64,000 nt of DNA from Thaumasiovibrio occultus (GTDB lineage Bacteria; Pseudomonadota; Gammaproteobacteria; Enterobacterales; Vibrionaceae). The stretch lies in the NCBI GenBank assembly GCA_019703815.1, contig AP023053.1, positions 606,995 to 670,994 on the forward strand. The letters are read 5' to 3'. Below the pieces are notes generated by a model. It had not been told where the DNA came from. It did not search any database and saw nothing but the letters and a program-made list of their open reading frames with translations. This document shows positions 17,866-26,957 of this stretch, piece by piece. The translations under genes were made by a program, and so were the position numbers. Every line of letters begins with the position of its first letter. Position 1 is the stretch's first letter.

Positions 17866-18222
17866 ATGGAATACAGTGAAAACGATCGTATGGCGCTCTA
17901 TGATCTGTGGATGTCGCAAAAAGTAAAAATGCGCATGACACAAATGGAGATGGCGAAGAAGTTAGGCGTGACGCAAGGGGAGTTTTCCGCTCGTTTGCGC
18001 GGCGAATTACCATTAACGCGAGATTTTGTAGATCAGTTCTGTGCACGAATGCGTGTACGCCCGGAAGTGATTATTCCATCGGTTGGTGTTGCTGCGGGTG
18101 TTCGACATGACTCTCCGTTAACCAGCAAGATTTCAATCGAAGGCAGCATCGTTAACGTTGAAGTTATTGGTAGCGAGCTGATCGTTCAATACTACCCGCC
18201 AAGCCTTGAATCCACTCGTTAA
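17866..18222 (+). CDS. XRE-family helix-turn-helix regulator
   Basis: 118 aa. HTH at about residues 22-60: MRMTQMEMAKKLGVTQGEFS is helix-turn-helix with the typical Gln, Ala and Val-Thr-Gln positions. The C-terminal half (SPLTSKISIEGSIVNVEVIG) looks like a small beta domain that may form the dimer. No SD is clear; GTAAGTGGATT precedes the ATG. The palindrome at 17838-17850 is a natural self-operator. Targets unknown. Confidence 0.8.
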   Translation: MEYSENDRMALYDLWMSQKVKMRMTQMEMAKKLGVTQGEFSARLRGELPLTRDFVDQFCARMRVRPEVIIPSVGVAAGVRHDSPLTSKISIEGSIVNVEVIGSELIVQYYPPSLESTR

Positions 18223-18243
18223 TTAATGTCTTGCTTGATAAAA

Positions 18244-18270
18244 GACAACCACTCGAAAAGAGCGGTTGTC
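18244..18270 (+). repeat. Hairpin after the XRE gene
   Basis: GACAACC-a-CTC / GAG-c-GGTTGTC with loop GAAAA; no T-run, so an mRNA 3'-end structure or operator instead of a terminator. Confidence 0.5.
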
Positions 18271-18289
18271 ATATCACGTAGGTTATAAC

Positions 18290-18320
18290 AAAAACGCCTG
18301 ACTCTTGGTCAGGCGTTTTT
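18290..18320. terminator. Bidirectional terminator
   Basis: Perfect 13-bp stem AAAAACGCCTGAC / GTCAGGCGTTTTT with loop TCTTG, between the XRE gene and the convergent DUF3581 gene. Confidence 0.9.
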
Positions 18321-18356
18321 GTTTGTATGGGCCACCGAATGCGGTGGCTCTGTCGT

Positions 18357-19070
18357 TTAAGCGACCTGCTGGTAGCTGTCTTTACGTCGGTTAAACTCGG
18401 CAACCAACTCATCGATCGCGTTAGGGCAGTAAGGCTTTAGACCACTCATGCGCAGCAATTTACGCCCGATACCGATCTCTTTGCCGTTTTCGATGAACAC
18501 GAACACCAACATCACACTACCGCGTTTTCCATCACTTTCGATAATGGATTCAGTGAGCTTCACTTCTGGGTTGGTGAAGGTGAGATCGCTAAATTCAACT
18601 TCCATGCTCTCGTAGATCACGAGAGGGCGCTCAGGGTTGATCATGATGCCTTCTTGTTCCATTAGCGGCACCATGATGTGCGGAAAGTTCTTACCGGAGA
18701 AACGAACGTAGTTTTTTGCTACTTTTTCAATTTGTTCAGGGTTACGTGTGTGACTGCCTTGGTAGTCAAGGTGCAGAAAGCTTTTTCCTTCGGTATCAAC
18801 AATATCGAGACGGCCTTGTTGGTCGTCTTGAATGCGAACGTTGTGTTTATCGTTGATCATGCCAGAGAAAGTGAATTTCATTTTCTCGTAAAGGCCGTGG
18901 TGTGCCACCACCATAGAAAAGAGTAAATCCCCAGGTACGCAGAAACGTTTAGCTGTGGTGTCATGAATTGGGTTGAAGTCACCCGCTACCGCTTTTGCGA
19001 AGTCGCTTGCTTGCTGTTTAGAGAATTGCCAAGCGCCATTTTGTTGTTCGAAATAGGAGTTTAAAAACAT
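18357..19070 (-). CDS. DUF3581 family protein, hotdog/MaoC-like start
   Basis: 237 aa, soluble. FAKAVAGDFNPIHDTTAKRF is the MaoC-dehydratase-like D-x-N-P-x-H motif, followed by VPGDLLFSMVVAHHGLYEKM, matching DUF3581 as I recall it in marine gammaproteobacteria. A double-hotdog enzyme on an acyl-CoA or acyl-ACP is plausible. Single gene; an inverted repeat TTGTAC-N7-GTACAA at 19151-19169 lies about 80 bp upstream of its start. Confidence 0.75.
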   Translation of the reverse strand: MFLNSYFEQQNGAWQFSKQQASDFAKAVAGDFNPIHDTTAKRFCVPGDLLFSMVVAHHGLYEKMKFTFSGMINDKHNVRIQDDQQGRLDIVDTEGKSFLHLDYQGSHTRNPEQIEKVAKNYVRFSGKNFPHIMVPLMEQEGIMINPERPLVIYESMEVEFSDLTFTNPEVKLTESIIESDGKRGSVMLVFVFIENGKEIGIGRKLLRMSGLKPYCPNAIDELVAEFNRRKDSYQQVA

Positions 19071-19592
19071 TTTTCTCTACCTGATAGTCTCGCTGCGCGC
19101 AGTGTACATGAAAAGAGGAGAGTAAATGGTCTATCCAGATGCTGGTTGACTTGTACATAAAAAGTACAATGTGTTTCATAATGTAAGAATTGTGAGCTTT
19201 TAAAAATAAAACTGTCGATTTGCTGAACGATATGGCAACGGGCTAAATATGCATAGAGTCTCGTCTTTATGCACTGATAACGTATGGTTTTAGGTAGTTT
19301 AACTAGGCGTGTGTTAAGTTTCGCTTTTATATAAGTGTTTGATGTTATGTGGTTATTTATTTTTTTCTCGAGTTTTCATTTGTAATTTTTAGCGAATAAT
19401 TAAAACAATTAAAATACTCAAAATGAATTTTCCGTTTCATGTATTTAAGATTGCAAAAATGGAACTTGCGCAAATTGGACAAAAATGAAGCTGAATTTCA
19501 GTTACATCTCCGAGATGCTCTGAAATAGCGCTTCCGGCATAATCGAAACCAACTTAGTGACATTGTTTAGTTTGATGCCATAGGGGTTTACG
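19071..19592. other. AT-rich intergenic region
   Basis: 522 nt without a gene. Contains TTGTAC-N7-GTACAA (19151-19169), a possible operator for the DUF3581 gene, and a long AT-rich stretch (19310-19480). Confidence 0.5.
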
Positions 19593-19895
19593 ATGATTGA
19601 AGTTCATTGGTCGGTAGGGGCGTTAATTGTACTTAGCCAAATAGGCCTCTGGATAAAGCTAGGGGTTGTGAAAGGCTTTTTCAAAGCGCTGGATAGGGTG
19701 TGCAAATTGATTGCGCAGAACATGTTTCGCACCTTGTATGTGCGTATGCAGCCCGCATCCACCAAAGCACAAACACCCACAGAATTACCGTACTTCTTGC
19801 GTGGCAAACCGGCCTCGATGCATTTGGGCAGCTATATTCAAATGCAAAACGCTAACGCCAATAAAAAACCTACTTCAGCTGATGTAAGTAATTAA
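19593..19895 (+). CDS. Hypothetical protein with one membrane segment
   Basis: 100 aa. N-terminal hydrophobic stretch (about residues 7-30: VGALIVLSQIGLWIKLGVV) then a basic region and a polar tail rich in Asn, Thr and Lys. TAGGGGT precedes the ATG. Its last 26 nt overlap the 3' end of the convergent mobA. I do not recognise a family. Confidence 0.5.
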   Translation: MIEVHWSVGALIVLSQIGLWIKLGVVKGFFKALDRVCKLIAQNMFRTLYVRMQPASTKAQTPTELPYFLRGKPASMHLGSYIQMQNANANKKPTSADVSN

Positions 19896-20418
19896 CATTA
19901 GTCAGGGTCGGATCCTCTACGTCTACCCAGCCAACATCCAGAGCATCGGCCAAACACGATGCTCTATAGTTCCCTTCCGTTATTAGCATTTCAACCTGCG
20001 CCAGACACCTTCTGTGATAAGCACCAAATAAAGGGTTAGCTCTTCCGTTGATTCGGTACAACACGGCATCAAATGAGTCGGTGAGTTTTTCCTCAATGTT
20101 GGTAAACAAGGTCGATGACGAGACAGGCATATCGCAGGGAATGAAGCCAAGCCAGTCATGGTTGGTTTGCTGAAAGGCGCTGAGGATCCCTCCAAGCGGA
20201 CCTATCAGCGAGGGGGAGCCGTCGGTAAAGGTAGGGGCCAAAGCTCGATACTGCGTCAGATCATTGTTCGCGGAGATCATGACTTGCCTTGGTAGCGCAT
20301 CAATGATGTCTAATGGCCAACAAATAAGGGGCTTGCCTTGATATGGCAATAGCCCCTTATTGCGATAGCCCATTCGACGTCCTTGGCCACCAGCCAAGAT
20401 TACCCAAGTTAGCTTCAT
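19870..20418 (-). CDS. mobA: Molybdenum cofactor guanylyltransferase
   Basis: 182 aa. Transfers GMP from GTP to molybdopterin to make the bis-MGD cofactor of anaerobic reductases such as nitrate, DMSO and TMAO reductases. Nucleotide loop ILAGGQGRRMGYRNKGLLPY (LAGGxGxRMG...K), then FIPCDMPVSS for metal binding. A GTG nine nt upstream is an alternative start; neither has a strong SD, and I chose the ATG nearest the motif. mobB is not adjacent. Confidence 0.93.
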   Translation of the reverse strand: MKLTWVILAGGQGRRMGYRNKGLLPYQGKPLICWPLDIIDALPRQVMISANNDLTQYRALAPTFTDGSPSLIGPLGGILSAFQQTNHDWLGFIPCDMPVSSSTLFTNIEEKLTDSFDAVLYRINGRANPLFGAYHRRCLAQVEMLITEGNYRASCLADALDVGWVDVEDPTLTNVNYLHQLK

Positions 20419-20498
20419 TTGAGACACTCAACAATATATCAACATTTAACCGTAGCTTAGTTTTAATTTAGTTGATAATTTTGAGTCAGTTACAGAAA

Positions 20499-20600
20499 TT
20501 ACATCGCAAATAGGCCAACGAGAAGGGCGCAGAACGCAAAGCTGCACACTCGGCCTATAATGCCCATAGCGGTTGGTTGGATCATTTCGTTTTGTGACAT
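20499..20600 (-). CDS. Predicted 33-residue membrane miniprotein
   Basis: ATG at 20600 is preceded by GGGGGTAACC and reads MSQNEMIQPTAMGIIGRVCS followed by FAFCALLVGLFAM: a polar head and a hydrophobic helix of about 20 residues. It lies upstream of mobA on the same strand (81 nt gap). Too short for usual gene callers. No family recognised; a small subunit or membrane regulator is possible. Confidence 0.5.
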   Translation of the reverse strand: MSQNEMIQPTAMGIIGRVCSFAFCALLVGLFAM

Positions 20601-20773
20601 GGTTACCCCCGTTACTGTGCTGATAATTAATAAGTTGTGTCCCAGTTAGAGGTAGTTCGTACTGGTAGGTATATACATACCATATATACGTAGATAAAAA
20701 CACGATGGAACGTATAAATTCATATAAATGTAACAAAGGCGTGATAGGGCGAAAGTCTATTGCAACCATTAAA

Positions 20774-21265
20774 ATGCATCGCCGTTATGGTTGGGGGATT
20801 GTCTCTTCACTGCTTTTTTTACCGCTGTCAGTGCAGGCGGTATTAATTGAATCACTTGCTGTTTACAAAGACGAGCGCGAACTACATGTGATCGCTAACG
20901 GTGAAAGTGTGCGCGTGATCCCAATCCAATTAGGCTTTGATCCTGACGGTCCGAAACGTTGGCAAGGTGACGGGCGCACCCCGGAAGGCATTTACCGGAT
21001 CAGTGCGCGCAATCCCGCGAGCCAGTATCACCTTAGCTTACGGGTCGATTATCCCAACTTTTCCGATCTGCAATTTGCCGAGCGTTATGAGCTGAATCCG
21101 GGGGGCGATATTTTCCTGCACGGCTTACCCAATCAACCCAATCGTCCGCTTGGGGATTATCAGGAATCGGATTGGACGGAAGGCTGCATCGCGATGAGTA
21201 ATGAAGATATTCAATACCTTTACAAGCATGTACAGCTTCAAACTCCAATCGTGATCAACCCATGA
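20774..21265 (+). CDS. L,D-transpeptidase (YkuD fold) family protein
   Basis: 163 aa periplasmic protein. Signal peptide about residues 1-24 (RRYGWGIVSSLLFLPLSVQA). The catalytic block is LHGLPNQPN ... WTEGCIAMSNEDIQYL, corresponding to the conserved His and the SxGC[IV]R[ML] Cys loop, here with Thr-Glu-Gly-Cys. Such enzymes make 3-3 crosslinks or attach proteins to peptidoglycan; the short type here (no LysM) is like the YafK/ErfK-minor forms. Start is uncertain: I used the ATG that begins the signal peptide, though it lacks a clear SD. Confidence 0.8.
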   Translation: MHRRYGWGIVSSLLFLPLSVQAVLIESLAVYKDERELHVIANGESVRVIPIQLGFDPDGPKRWQGDGRTPEGIYRISARNPASQYHLSLRVDYPNFSDLQFAERYELNPGGDIFLHGLPNQPNRPLGDYQESDWTEGCIAMSNEDIQYLYKHVQLQTPIVINP

Positions 21266-21360
21266 TTCTTTGCAAATTAGACCAAGGTCGTGCGGCATAA
21301 CCGTACAAAGTGTATAGAATTGCTTCTAAAGCAGCTCAAATATGATCCAAGGAATAGACC

Positions 21361-22077
21361 ATGTCGAATCGCTCCAAAAAAATAGTCGTCTTAACCGGTG
21401 CTGGGATCAGTGCGGAATCTGGAATTAAAACATTTCGTGATCAAGACGGCCTTTGGGAGAATCACCACATTGCTGACGTTGCTACCCCAGAAGGCTACGC
21501 CCGCGATCCCGCCTTGGTACAGAACTTCTACAATGAGCGTCGTCGTCAGCTTGTGCATGGCAGTGTAGAGCCCAATCCCGCACATTTGGCGCTCGCCAAG
21601 TTAGAGCAAGAATTCGATGGTAAAGTCACGATAGTGACGCAGAATATTGACAATCTTCATGAGCGAGCGGGCAGCAAAAGTGTCATTCACATGCACGGTG
21701 AATTGCTTAAAGCGCAATGTTCAATGTCGGGTCAAACCACCGAATGGAAAGAAGACATTAGCTTGGATGACATGTGTCACTGCTGCCAAATTCCGTCGCC
21801 GCTGCGCCCTAATGTTGTGTGGTTTGGTGAAATGCCGATCTCGATGGATCGTATTCATGATTTGCTGATCGAATGCGACGTGTTTGTTTCGATTGGGACC
21901 AGTGGCGCGGTATATCCCGCCGCAGGCTTTGTGCATGAAGCCTCACTGCGCGGCGCACAAACCATCGAACTGAATCTTGAGCCTAGCCACGTTGAGAGTG
22001 AGTTTGAAGAGAAACGCTACGGTCATGCGTCAGTGATCGTGCCTGAGTTTGTCGAAGAGTTACTGGCCTCCCAGTAA
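21361..22077 (+). CDS. cobB: NAD-dependent protein deacylase (sirtuin)
   Basis: 238 aa. Removes acetyl or succinyl groups from lysines using NAD+. [20 protein letters not shown] and [12 protein letters not shown] are the NAD-binding motifs; HMHGEL holds the catalytic His; Zn cysteines are C120-region SMSG and CHCC. VWFGEMP and [12 protein letters not shown] complete the fold. Short form without an N-terminal extension. SD AAGGAA before the ATG. Confidence 0.95.
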   Translation: MSNRSKKIVVLTGAGISAESGIKTFRDQDGLWENHHIADVATPEGYARDPALVQNFYNERRRQLVHGSVEPNPAHLALAKLEQEFDGKVTIVTQNIDNLHERAGSKSVIHMHGELLKAQCSMSGQTTEWKEDISLDDMCHCCQIPSPLRPNVVWFGEMPISMDRIHDLLIECDVFVSIGTSGAVYPAAGFVHEASLRGAQTIELNLEPSHVESEFEEKRYGHASVIVPEFVEELLASQ

Positions 22078-22387
22078 ACGCCATTCAAGCGAGTGTTTTA
22101 CTGCAAGAAGCACTCGCTTTGCTTTGCGGAATCACTGTTAAAGATGCCTTTTTCTCAAACAAAGGCGCTTACGCCCCGTTGTTTTCCACCGGCTCTGTAG
22201 AGAGCCAAATCGAACAGCATCGAAGCCGCGTCCTTTTGCTTTTTCCTTACCTAGCTCAGGCTGTGAGCCTTAGAACAACGCCTTTAAATTATTTATCGAT
22301 CAATTAGCCTGTCGAGTACTTGCTTAACTACATATTGAGTAAAGAGTCGCGTATACTCGGTATAAATTTCTAATTCTCCTGAACGAT
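22078..22387 (+). other. Intergenic region after cobB with a hairpin
   Basis: 310 nt. A nine-bp stem AAGCGAGTG / CACTCGCTT at 22087-22119 is a probable weak terminator for cobB. An open frame at 22119-22307 has no SD or family and is not called. Confidence 0.5.
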
Positions 22388-23428
22388 ATGCAATACAAAC
22401 AAGATTTTAATGTAGGTGGCTCGGTTGAGAGAGCCTTAAATGGCGAAGTTACTTTGCGTCCGGTGGCTATTTTGGAAGAAGGCGCCAAGATCACCGTTTC
22501 TTCTTTTTTTCGTACGCTACCTGCGCTTATCATCTTCCAAGTCGTCTTTAGTCTCATTTGGTCTATTGCGCTACAAATGCAGGGCGTTGATTCTACTATC
22601 TATCAAGATCAAGCGTGGTTATCTAATCCTGCCCAAGATATGCATGCCGTTGTTGCATTGCAGTTTGCGGTGCTGACCTGTTTCATTCTTTGCTCACCGC
22701 TGCATGCGGGCTTGTCCCTTGTGGCGGTCGCCAATGCTGTTGGGGTAAAAACCAAGCCTACTCATATATTTAAAGGCTTCGCACACGTTATACCTGTCAT
22801 AGTGTTGTCTGTTGCTCAGTTGTTTTTATTGATGGTATTCAATGTCTTCGCAGTATTTTTAATCATGTTACTGAGCATGAGTTTCTTCTTAGTGTGTGAA
22901 AAGAAAGTCAATCCATTGCTGGCATTGGCGTACTCAGGTAAAGCCATTATTCGCAAATTCTTGTCGATTTTGCTGATCCATTTGGTCTTTTTGGTCGGCT
23001 TTATTATTACCCTAATGGCAACCGCCTTTGGCTTTTTGGTGAGCAGCGTAGTTACCTTGCTGTTTTTGGCGTTCTATTACAACGTATCGGCGATCGTTTA
23101 CCGCGAATTGTTTGGCGTTACTTTGCAGGTTATTGCTACTGGCGAGAAATCCAAAGCCGAAGCACAACAAGCGCCGTCACGCCAAGATGAGTCCCAAGAA
23201 CGCTACCGTGATGCGTCTTCATCTAACGACAACACGCCGCACGAAGATGTAAAGCGCAGCAACGAGCAAACCAGCGATGTTGAACACAGTAACGATACTG
23301 CGCAAAGCAACGATGCTGATAACGCGTCAAACCAAGAACCTCGTAATGAGCCGCCGCAGCCAAAAACTGCGCCACGCGAATCACAAGTGCGCAATAATGA
23401 CAATAACAGCGGCTCGTTTGATGCGTAA
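22388..23428 (+). CDS. Unknown polytopic membrane protein with a polar tail
   Basis: 346 aa. About six hydrophobic segments between residues 45 and 240 (for example ALIIFQVVFSLIWSIAL, VVALQFAVLTCFILCSPLHA, ILLIHLVFLVGFIITLMATA). The last 90 residues are highly polar, rich in Asn, Ser, Gln, Asp, Glu (repeated SNDNT/NEQTSD/HSNDTAQSND), likely disordered. No motif I recognise. The DUF2987 gene follows after 39 nt on the same strand, so both likely form one operon. Confidence 0.65.
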   Translation: MQYKQDFNVGGSVERALNGEVTLRPVAILEEGAKITVSSFFRTLPALIIFQVVFSLIWSIALQMQGVDSTIYQDQAWLSNPAQDMHAVVALQFAVLTCFILCSPLHAGLSLVAVANAVGVKTKPTHIFKGFAHVIPVIVLSVAQLFLLMVFNVFAVFLIMLLSMSFFLVCEKKVNPLLALAYSGKAIIRKFLSILLIHLVFLVGFIITLMATAFGFLVSSVVTLLFLAFYYNVSAIVYRELFGVTLQVIATGEKSKAEAQQAPSRQDESQERYRDASSSNDNTPHEDVKRSNEQTSDVEHSNDTAQSNDADNASNQEPRNEPPQPKTAPRESQVRNNDNNSGSFDA

Positions 23429-23467
23429 CGGCACATTTTGAGCGTCTTAGAATAGAGAAGGATCACC

Positions 23468-24040
23468 ATGGCAAGGATGCAAGAAAGGGCAATCGCTCTT
23501 ATCGCGATGTTCGCTGCGTTATCTAACGCAGCGATTGCCGAACAGACCTATGAGTTTCGCTACAGCCAACTCTACTCACCGATGAAACATAATCACACCG
23601 AAGACTTCCCTGACGTTGAGGTACAACTTCGATTGATCGAAACCGGCAGTGGTGATGTTTGCTTTTGGTCAGAAGGCTGGATGCGAAAAGACGAGCACTA
23701 CGAGGCATTTTCGCCAACGTCTGACGGACAACTGTTCTTGCCGTTAGACGCTCACCTTAGACGAGTCAATCCCGATGTCGCTTACGTGGTGAACACGGTT
23801 CAAACCTGCGATATGCAGATGCAGGTACTCTCGACCAATGCTGTGGCTGATTACGCCGTGCTTCTCGATCAATTTTCGCGCCTATATCAGGAACTGTCCG
23901 GCTCCGATGAGATGCCCGCGATTGTTGGCTTGACTTATCACACTCCAGATCAAACCTATCTGGTTGAAGATAGCGAAGGCGTAGCCGCACTTGATTTAAC
24001 GCAAGTGGTTAAAATAACGCCGAAATTTCAAATTCGGTAA
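23468..24040 (+). CDS. DUF2987 family periplasmic protein
   Basis: 190 aa. Signal peptide ends at AIAEQ (about residue 24). [15 protein letters not shown], then [18 protein letters not shown] and [18 protein letters not shown] match DUF2987, a Vibrionaceae/Shewanella family of unknown role. Two cysteines (after signal: GDVCFW, VQTCDMQ) could form a disulfide. SD GAAGGA six bases before the ATG. Confidence 0.75.
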   Translation: MARMQERAIALIAMFAALSNAAIAEQTYEFRYSQLYSPMKHNHTEDFPDVEVQLRLIETGSGDVCFWSEGWMRKDEHYEAFSPTSDGQLFLPLDAHLRRVNPDVAYVVNTVQTCDMQMQVLSTNAVADYAVLLDQFSRLYQELSGSDEMPAIVGLTYHTPDQTYLVEDSEGVAALDLTQVVKITPKFQIR

Positions 24041-24144
24041 ACATTGATTTCTATAATTTTCCTCAAAAACTGATACATCGCAACAAACCGTGTTGGTGCA
24101 CCGTTGATAATAACTCTCAGTCGTTGTTTGATACTGAGGAAAAC

Positions 24145-25380
24145 ATGGAAAACGTTGTTGATCGTTTTGTCCGTTATGTACAAGTAAACACCCAATCTGA
24201 TGCGAGCCAAACCTGCTGTCCAACGACAGCAGGACAAATGGCGCTGGCAGAAATCATTAAGCAAGAGCTAATTGCCATGGAATTGGCCGATGTGAGCTTG
24301 GATGAAAACGGCTATTTGATGGCAAAGTTACCGAGTAACATTGCGCAGCCTCACACTGTGCCAGCCATTGGTTTTATTGCCCACCTAGATACAGCGCCTG
24401 ATGCGTCAGGCGAGAACGTTAAGCCTCAACTTGTTGAAAATTACCAAGGTGGCGATATTGCACTGGGTGTGGGCGATGAAGTGATTTCACCGGCCCATTA
24501 TCCTGAGCTACATAACCTCATTGGTTGTAACTTGATCACCACTGATGGCACAACCCTGTTAGGCGCTGATAACAAAGCCGGCGTGGCCGAAATTCTGACT
24601 GCGATTGAAGGCCTGAAGCACAGCGATGTTCCTCACGGCGACATCTGCATTGGCTTTACGCCTGACGAAGAGATCGGACGCGGTGCTGATCGTTTCGATG
24701 TGGCTAAATTTGGCGCGCAATGGGCGTATACCATTGATGGTGGCCCTGTGGGTGAATTGCAGTTTGAAAACTTCTGCGCTGCGTCTGCCAAAATTGAGTT
24801 CAAAGGGATCAGCGTTCATCCGGGTACAGCCAAAGATAAACTGATCAACGCGCTGAATATGGCGTGTGATTTCCACAGCCGCATTCCACGTGATGAAATG
24901 CCTGAAACCTCAGAAGGCTATGAAGGTTTTTATCACCTCAACAGCCAGTCGGGCTCGATCACGCAGGCTGAGTTGCGCTATATCTTGCGTGACTTCTCGC
25001 CAGAAGGGCTAGAAGCAAGAAAAGCCCATATCCGCACCGTCGCCGATCATATTCAGATGATCTATCCAAAAGGAGTGGTGACGGTGAGCATCGACGATAG
25101 CTATATGAATATGCAAGTCGAAGTGGAAAAACACCCGCATATTATCGAGCTAGCCAAAGCGGCGATGACGCAAGCGGATGTCGAGCCTCGTATTGTTCCT
25201 ATCCGCGGTGGTACCGATGGCGCAAGATTGTCCTTTATGGGCTTGCCATGTCCGAACGTATTTACGGGTGGTTACAACTTCCACGGCATTCATGAGTTCA
25301 TTACCATTGAAGGTATGAATAAGGCCGTTGAAGTGATCCAAAACATTGCCACAGCCACTGCCAAGCAATATCTGAAGTAA
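24145..25380 (+). CDS. pepT: Peptidase T (tripeptide aminopeptidase)
   Basis: 411 aa cytoplasmic zinc enzyme of family M20 that releases the N-terminal residue from tripeptides. Metal and catalytic motifs: [13 protein letters not shown] (His, Asp), [25 protein letters not shown] (Glu-Glu), and [19 protein letters not shown]. Start at 24145, set by GAGGA and by the family N-terminus. In Salmonella pepT is FNR-induced; here I see only a poor match upstream. Confidence 0.96.
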   Translation: MENVVDRFVRYVQVNTQSDASQTCCPTTAGQMALAEIIKQELIAMELADVSLDENGYLMAKLPSNIAQPHTVPAIGFIAHLDTAPDASGENVKPQLVENYQGGDIALGVGDEVISPAHYPELHNLIGCNLITTDGTTLLGADNKAGVAEILTAIEGLKHSDVPHGDICIGFTPDEEIGRGADRFDVAKFGAQWAYTIDGGPVGELQFENFCAASAKIEFKGISVHPGTAKDKLINALNMACDFHSRIPRDEMPETSEGYEGFYHLNSQSGSITQAELRYILRDFSPEGLEARKAHIRTVADHIQMIYPKGVVTVSIDDSYMNMQVEVEKHPHIIELAKAAMTQADVEPRIVPIRGGTDGARLSFMGLPCPNVFTGGYNFHGIHEFITIEGMNKAVEVIQNIATATAKQYLK

Positions 25381-25404
25381 TCAGTAAAGACATCACATTG
25401 AGCC

Positions 25405-25428
25405 AAGGGTGCGAGAGCGCCCTTTTTT
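25405..25428 (+). terminator. pepT intrinsic terminator
   Basis: AAGGGTGC-gaga-GCGCCCTT with one wobble pair, then TTTTTT. Confidence 0.75.
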
Positions 25429-25540
25429 GTGCCCTAAATTTACGAGTGGATATTTAAGCGAGTGCTTGTCAGCGTCTTAGCTTAAAGAGCTGTGGATGTG
25501 TAGGGGAGAAGGCGGGGTTGTTAAGGGATAGCAGGCACAA

Positions 25541-25566
25541 AAAAGGCCAATGTTCTCATTGGCCTT
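25541..25566 (-). terminator. dcuC intrinsic terminator
   Basis: Perfect ten-bp stem AAGGCCAATG / CATTGGCCTT with loop TTCT; the A-run on the left becomes the T-run on the minus strand. Confidence 0.85.
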
Positions 25567-25604
25567 AACGTATTTCACTTTAAAAAGTGAGCTTAGCTAA
25601 TTGA

Positions 25605-26957
25605 TTACAAACCGATAATCAAAGACGCTGCGGTAGAAACAACGAGCGCACCAATCATTGGGATCGCGGTACGTTTTACTAGCTCGAACGGTGAAACGTC
25701 AGCCACACCAGCAACGGCAACGATCGCACCCGTGATAGGTGACATTGAGCGTGCAATACCTGACGCCAACTGCATAGGCATCAGCATCGCAACTGGGTTG
25801 ATGCCAACTTTGTTTGCAATCTCAGGTACCATTGCCGCGAATGAGAAGAACGGTGCGTTACCTGAGCCCATCAAGATCGCAGCGAAAGCGATGATGATAA
25901 CCATCATGATAACCATCAGTGCTGGCGCAATGTTAGCGTTAACCGCAAATTGGATCACGCTGTCGAGTAGGCCGGTTACCTTCATACCGTGAGCAAAGGT
26001 TTGACCCGCGATAACCAGGGTTACTACGCGAGCAAATTGCTTACCCATGCTATCGAAGTAGATGAAGATATCTTTGAACACGTTTTTCGCACCGAAACGC
26101 ACGCCTTCACAGATCATCGCGACGGCAATCGAGATAAACATTGCGGTAACAACGTCAATCTTAATACCTTCGAATACCATTGGGCTCAAGGTCATGATCA
26201 AAGCCAGTGGGATCATCGGTAGCAGCGCGTACCACATTGGCGGGTTTGCAGCGTTGTCTTCTACTTGAATCTCTGTGTTCTCATCAGCGGTGATTTTCTT
26301 ATCAAACCATTGCTGTACGAAGTAATGCAGTACCGCGATAGTCAGCATAGTAACGGCTGCAACAGGCAATTGGTATTGCAGGAAGTAGTCGGTAACAGCT
26401 AGCTTAGAGGTCTCTGCAGCGAGGTTCGCGTTACCCGACGCAGGACCCAAGTCCAAACACGCTGCGGTTGCGATAACCGCGACACCCGACATCTTACTCA
26501 CACCCAAACGAACCAGAATAGGGTATAGGGTAACCATCAACAGTAGACCCAAACCTGATGCACTTGGAATGAAGATGTTAAGGATCTGGCCCATGATGTA
26601 ACCCATGGCCATGACCAAGTACGGCGACTTGAAGTACCCCAGCGGCTTAATTGCAATCGCAACAAGCGCGCGAGATGCACCAACGTGGTCCATGTATTTC
26701 GCAAAACCACCCACGGCCATGATCACCAAGCCCAATGAGCTCACGGTTTTAGATGTGGTGTTTTTAATGAACGTAAAGATATCAAGCCATTGGTTGCCGC
26801 TTGACGCTGATTCAGGTAGGGCTGTACCTTCACCCATCAACGTAGCTGCCGCCATCATTAAGATACCACCGATAAGTAGCGAGGTTTGTGGGTTGAATTT
26901 TTTGTAGATCAAGGTGCCCACACACACTATCACTATAATACTAAAGATAGTTACCAC
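25605..26957 (-). CDS. dcuC: Anaerobic C4-dicarboxylate transporter DcuC family
   Basis: 450 aa inner membrane carrier with about 12 membrane spans, starting MVTIFSIIVIVCVGTLIYKK. The stretches MGQILNIFIPSASGLGLLLM, DLGPASGNANLAAE and GSGNAPFFSFAAM are DcuC-like. It exports succinate made by fumarate respiration or fermentation, in exchange or with protons. Start is GTG at 26957 with GGAG eight bases upstream. An FNR-like half-conserved site lies at 27157-27170. Confidence 0.88.
   Translation of the reverse strand: MVTIFSIIVIVCVGTLIYKKFNPQTSLLIGGILMMAAATLMGEGTALPESASSGNQWLDIFTFIKNTTSKTVSSLGLVIMAVGGFAKYMDHVGASRALVAIAIKPLGYFKSPYLVMAMGYIMGQILNIFIPSASGLGLLLMVTLYPILVRLGVSKMSGVAVIATAACLDLGPASGNANLAAETSKLAVTDYFLQYQLPVAAVTMLTIAVLHYFVQQWFDKKITADENTEIQVEDNAANPPMWYALLPMIPLALIMTLSPMVFEGIKIDVVTAMFISIAVAMICEGVRFGAKNVFKDIFIYFDSMGKQFARVVTLVIAGQTFAHGMKVTGLLDSVIQFAVNANIAPALMVIMMVIIIAFAAILMGSGNAPFFSFAAMVPEIANKVGINPVAMLMPMQLASGIARSMSPITGAIVAVAGVADVSPFELVKRTAIPMIGALVVSTAASLIIGL

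Noticed and set aside
22119-22307. Possible 62-aa gene after cobB
   Set aside because: Overlaps the cobB hairpin, no SD, no likeness.
24044-24057. TTGAT-TTCT-ATAAT upstream of pepT as an FNR box
   Set aside because: Only eight of ten matches, and the second half is poor. About 27 such hits are expected by chance in 64 kb.
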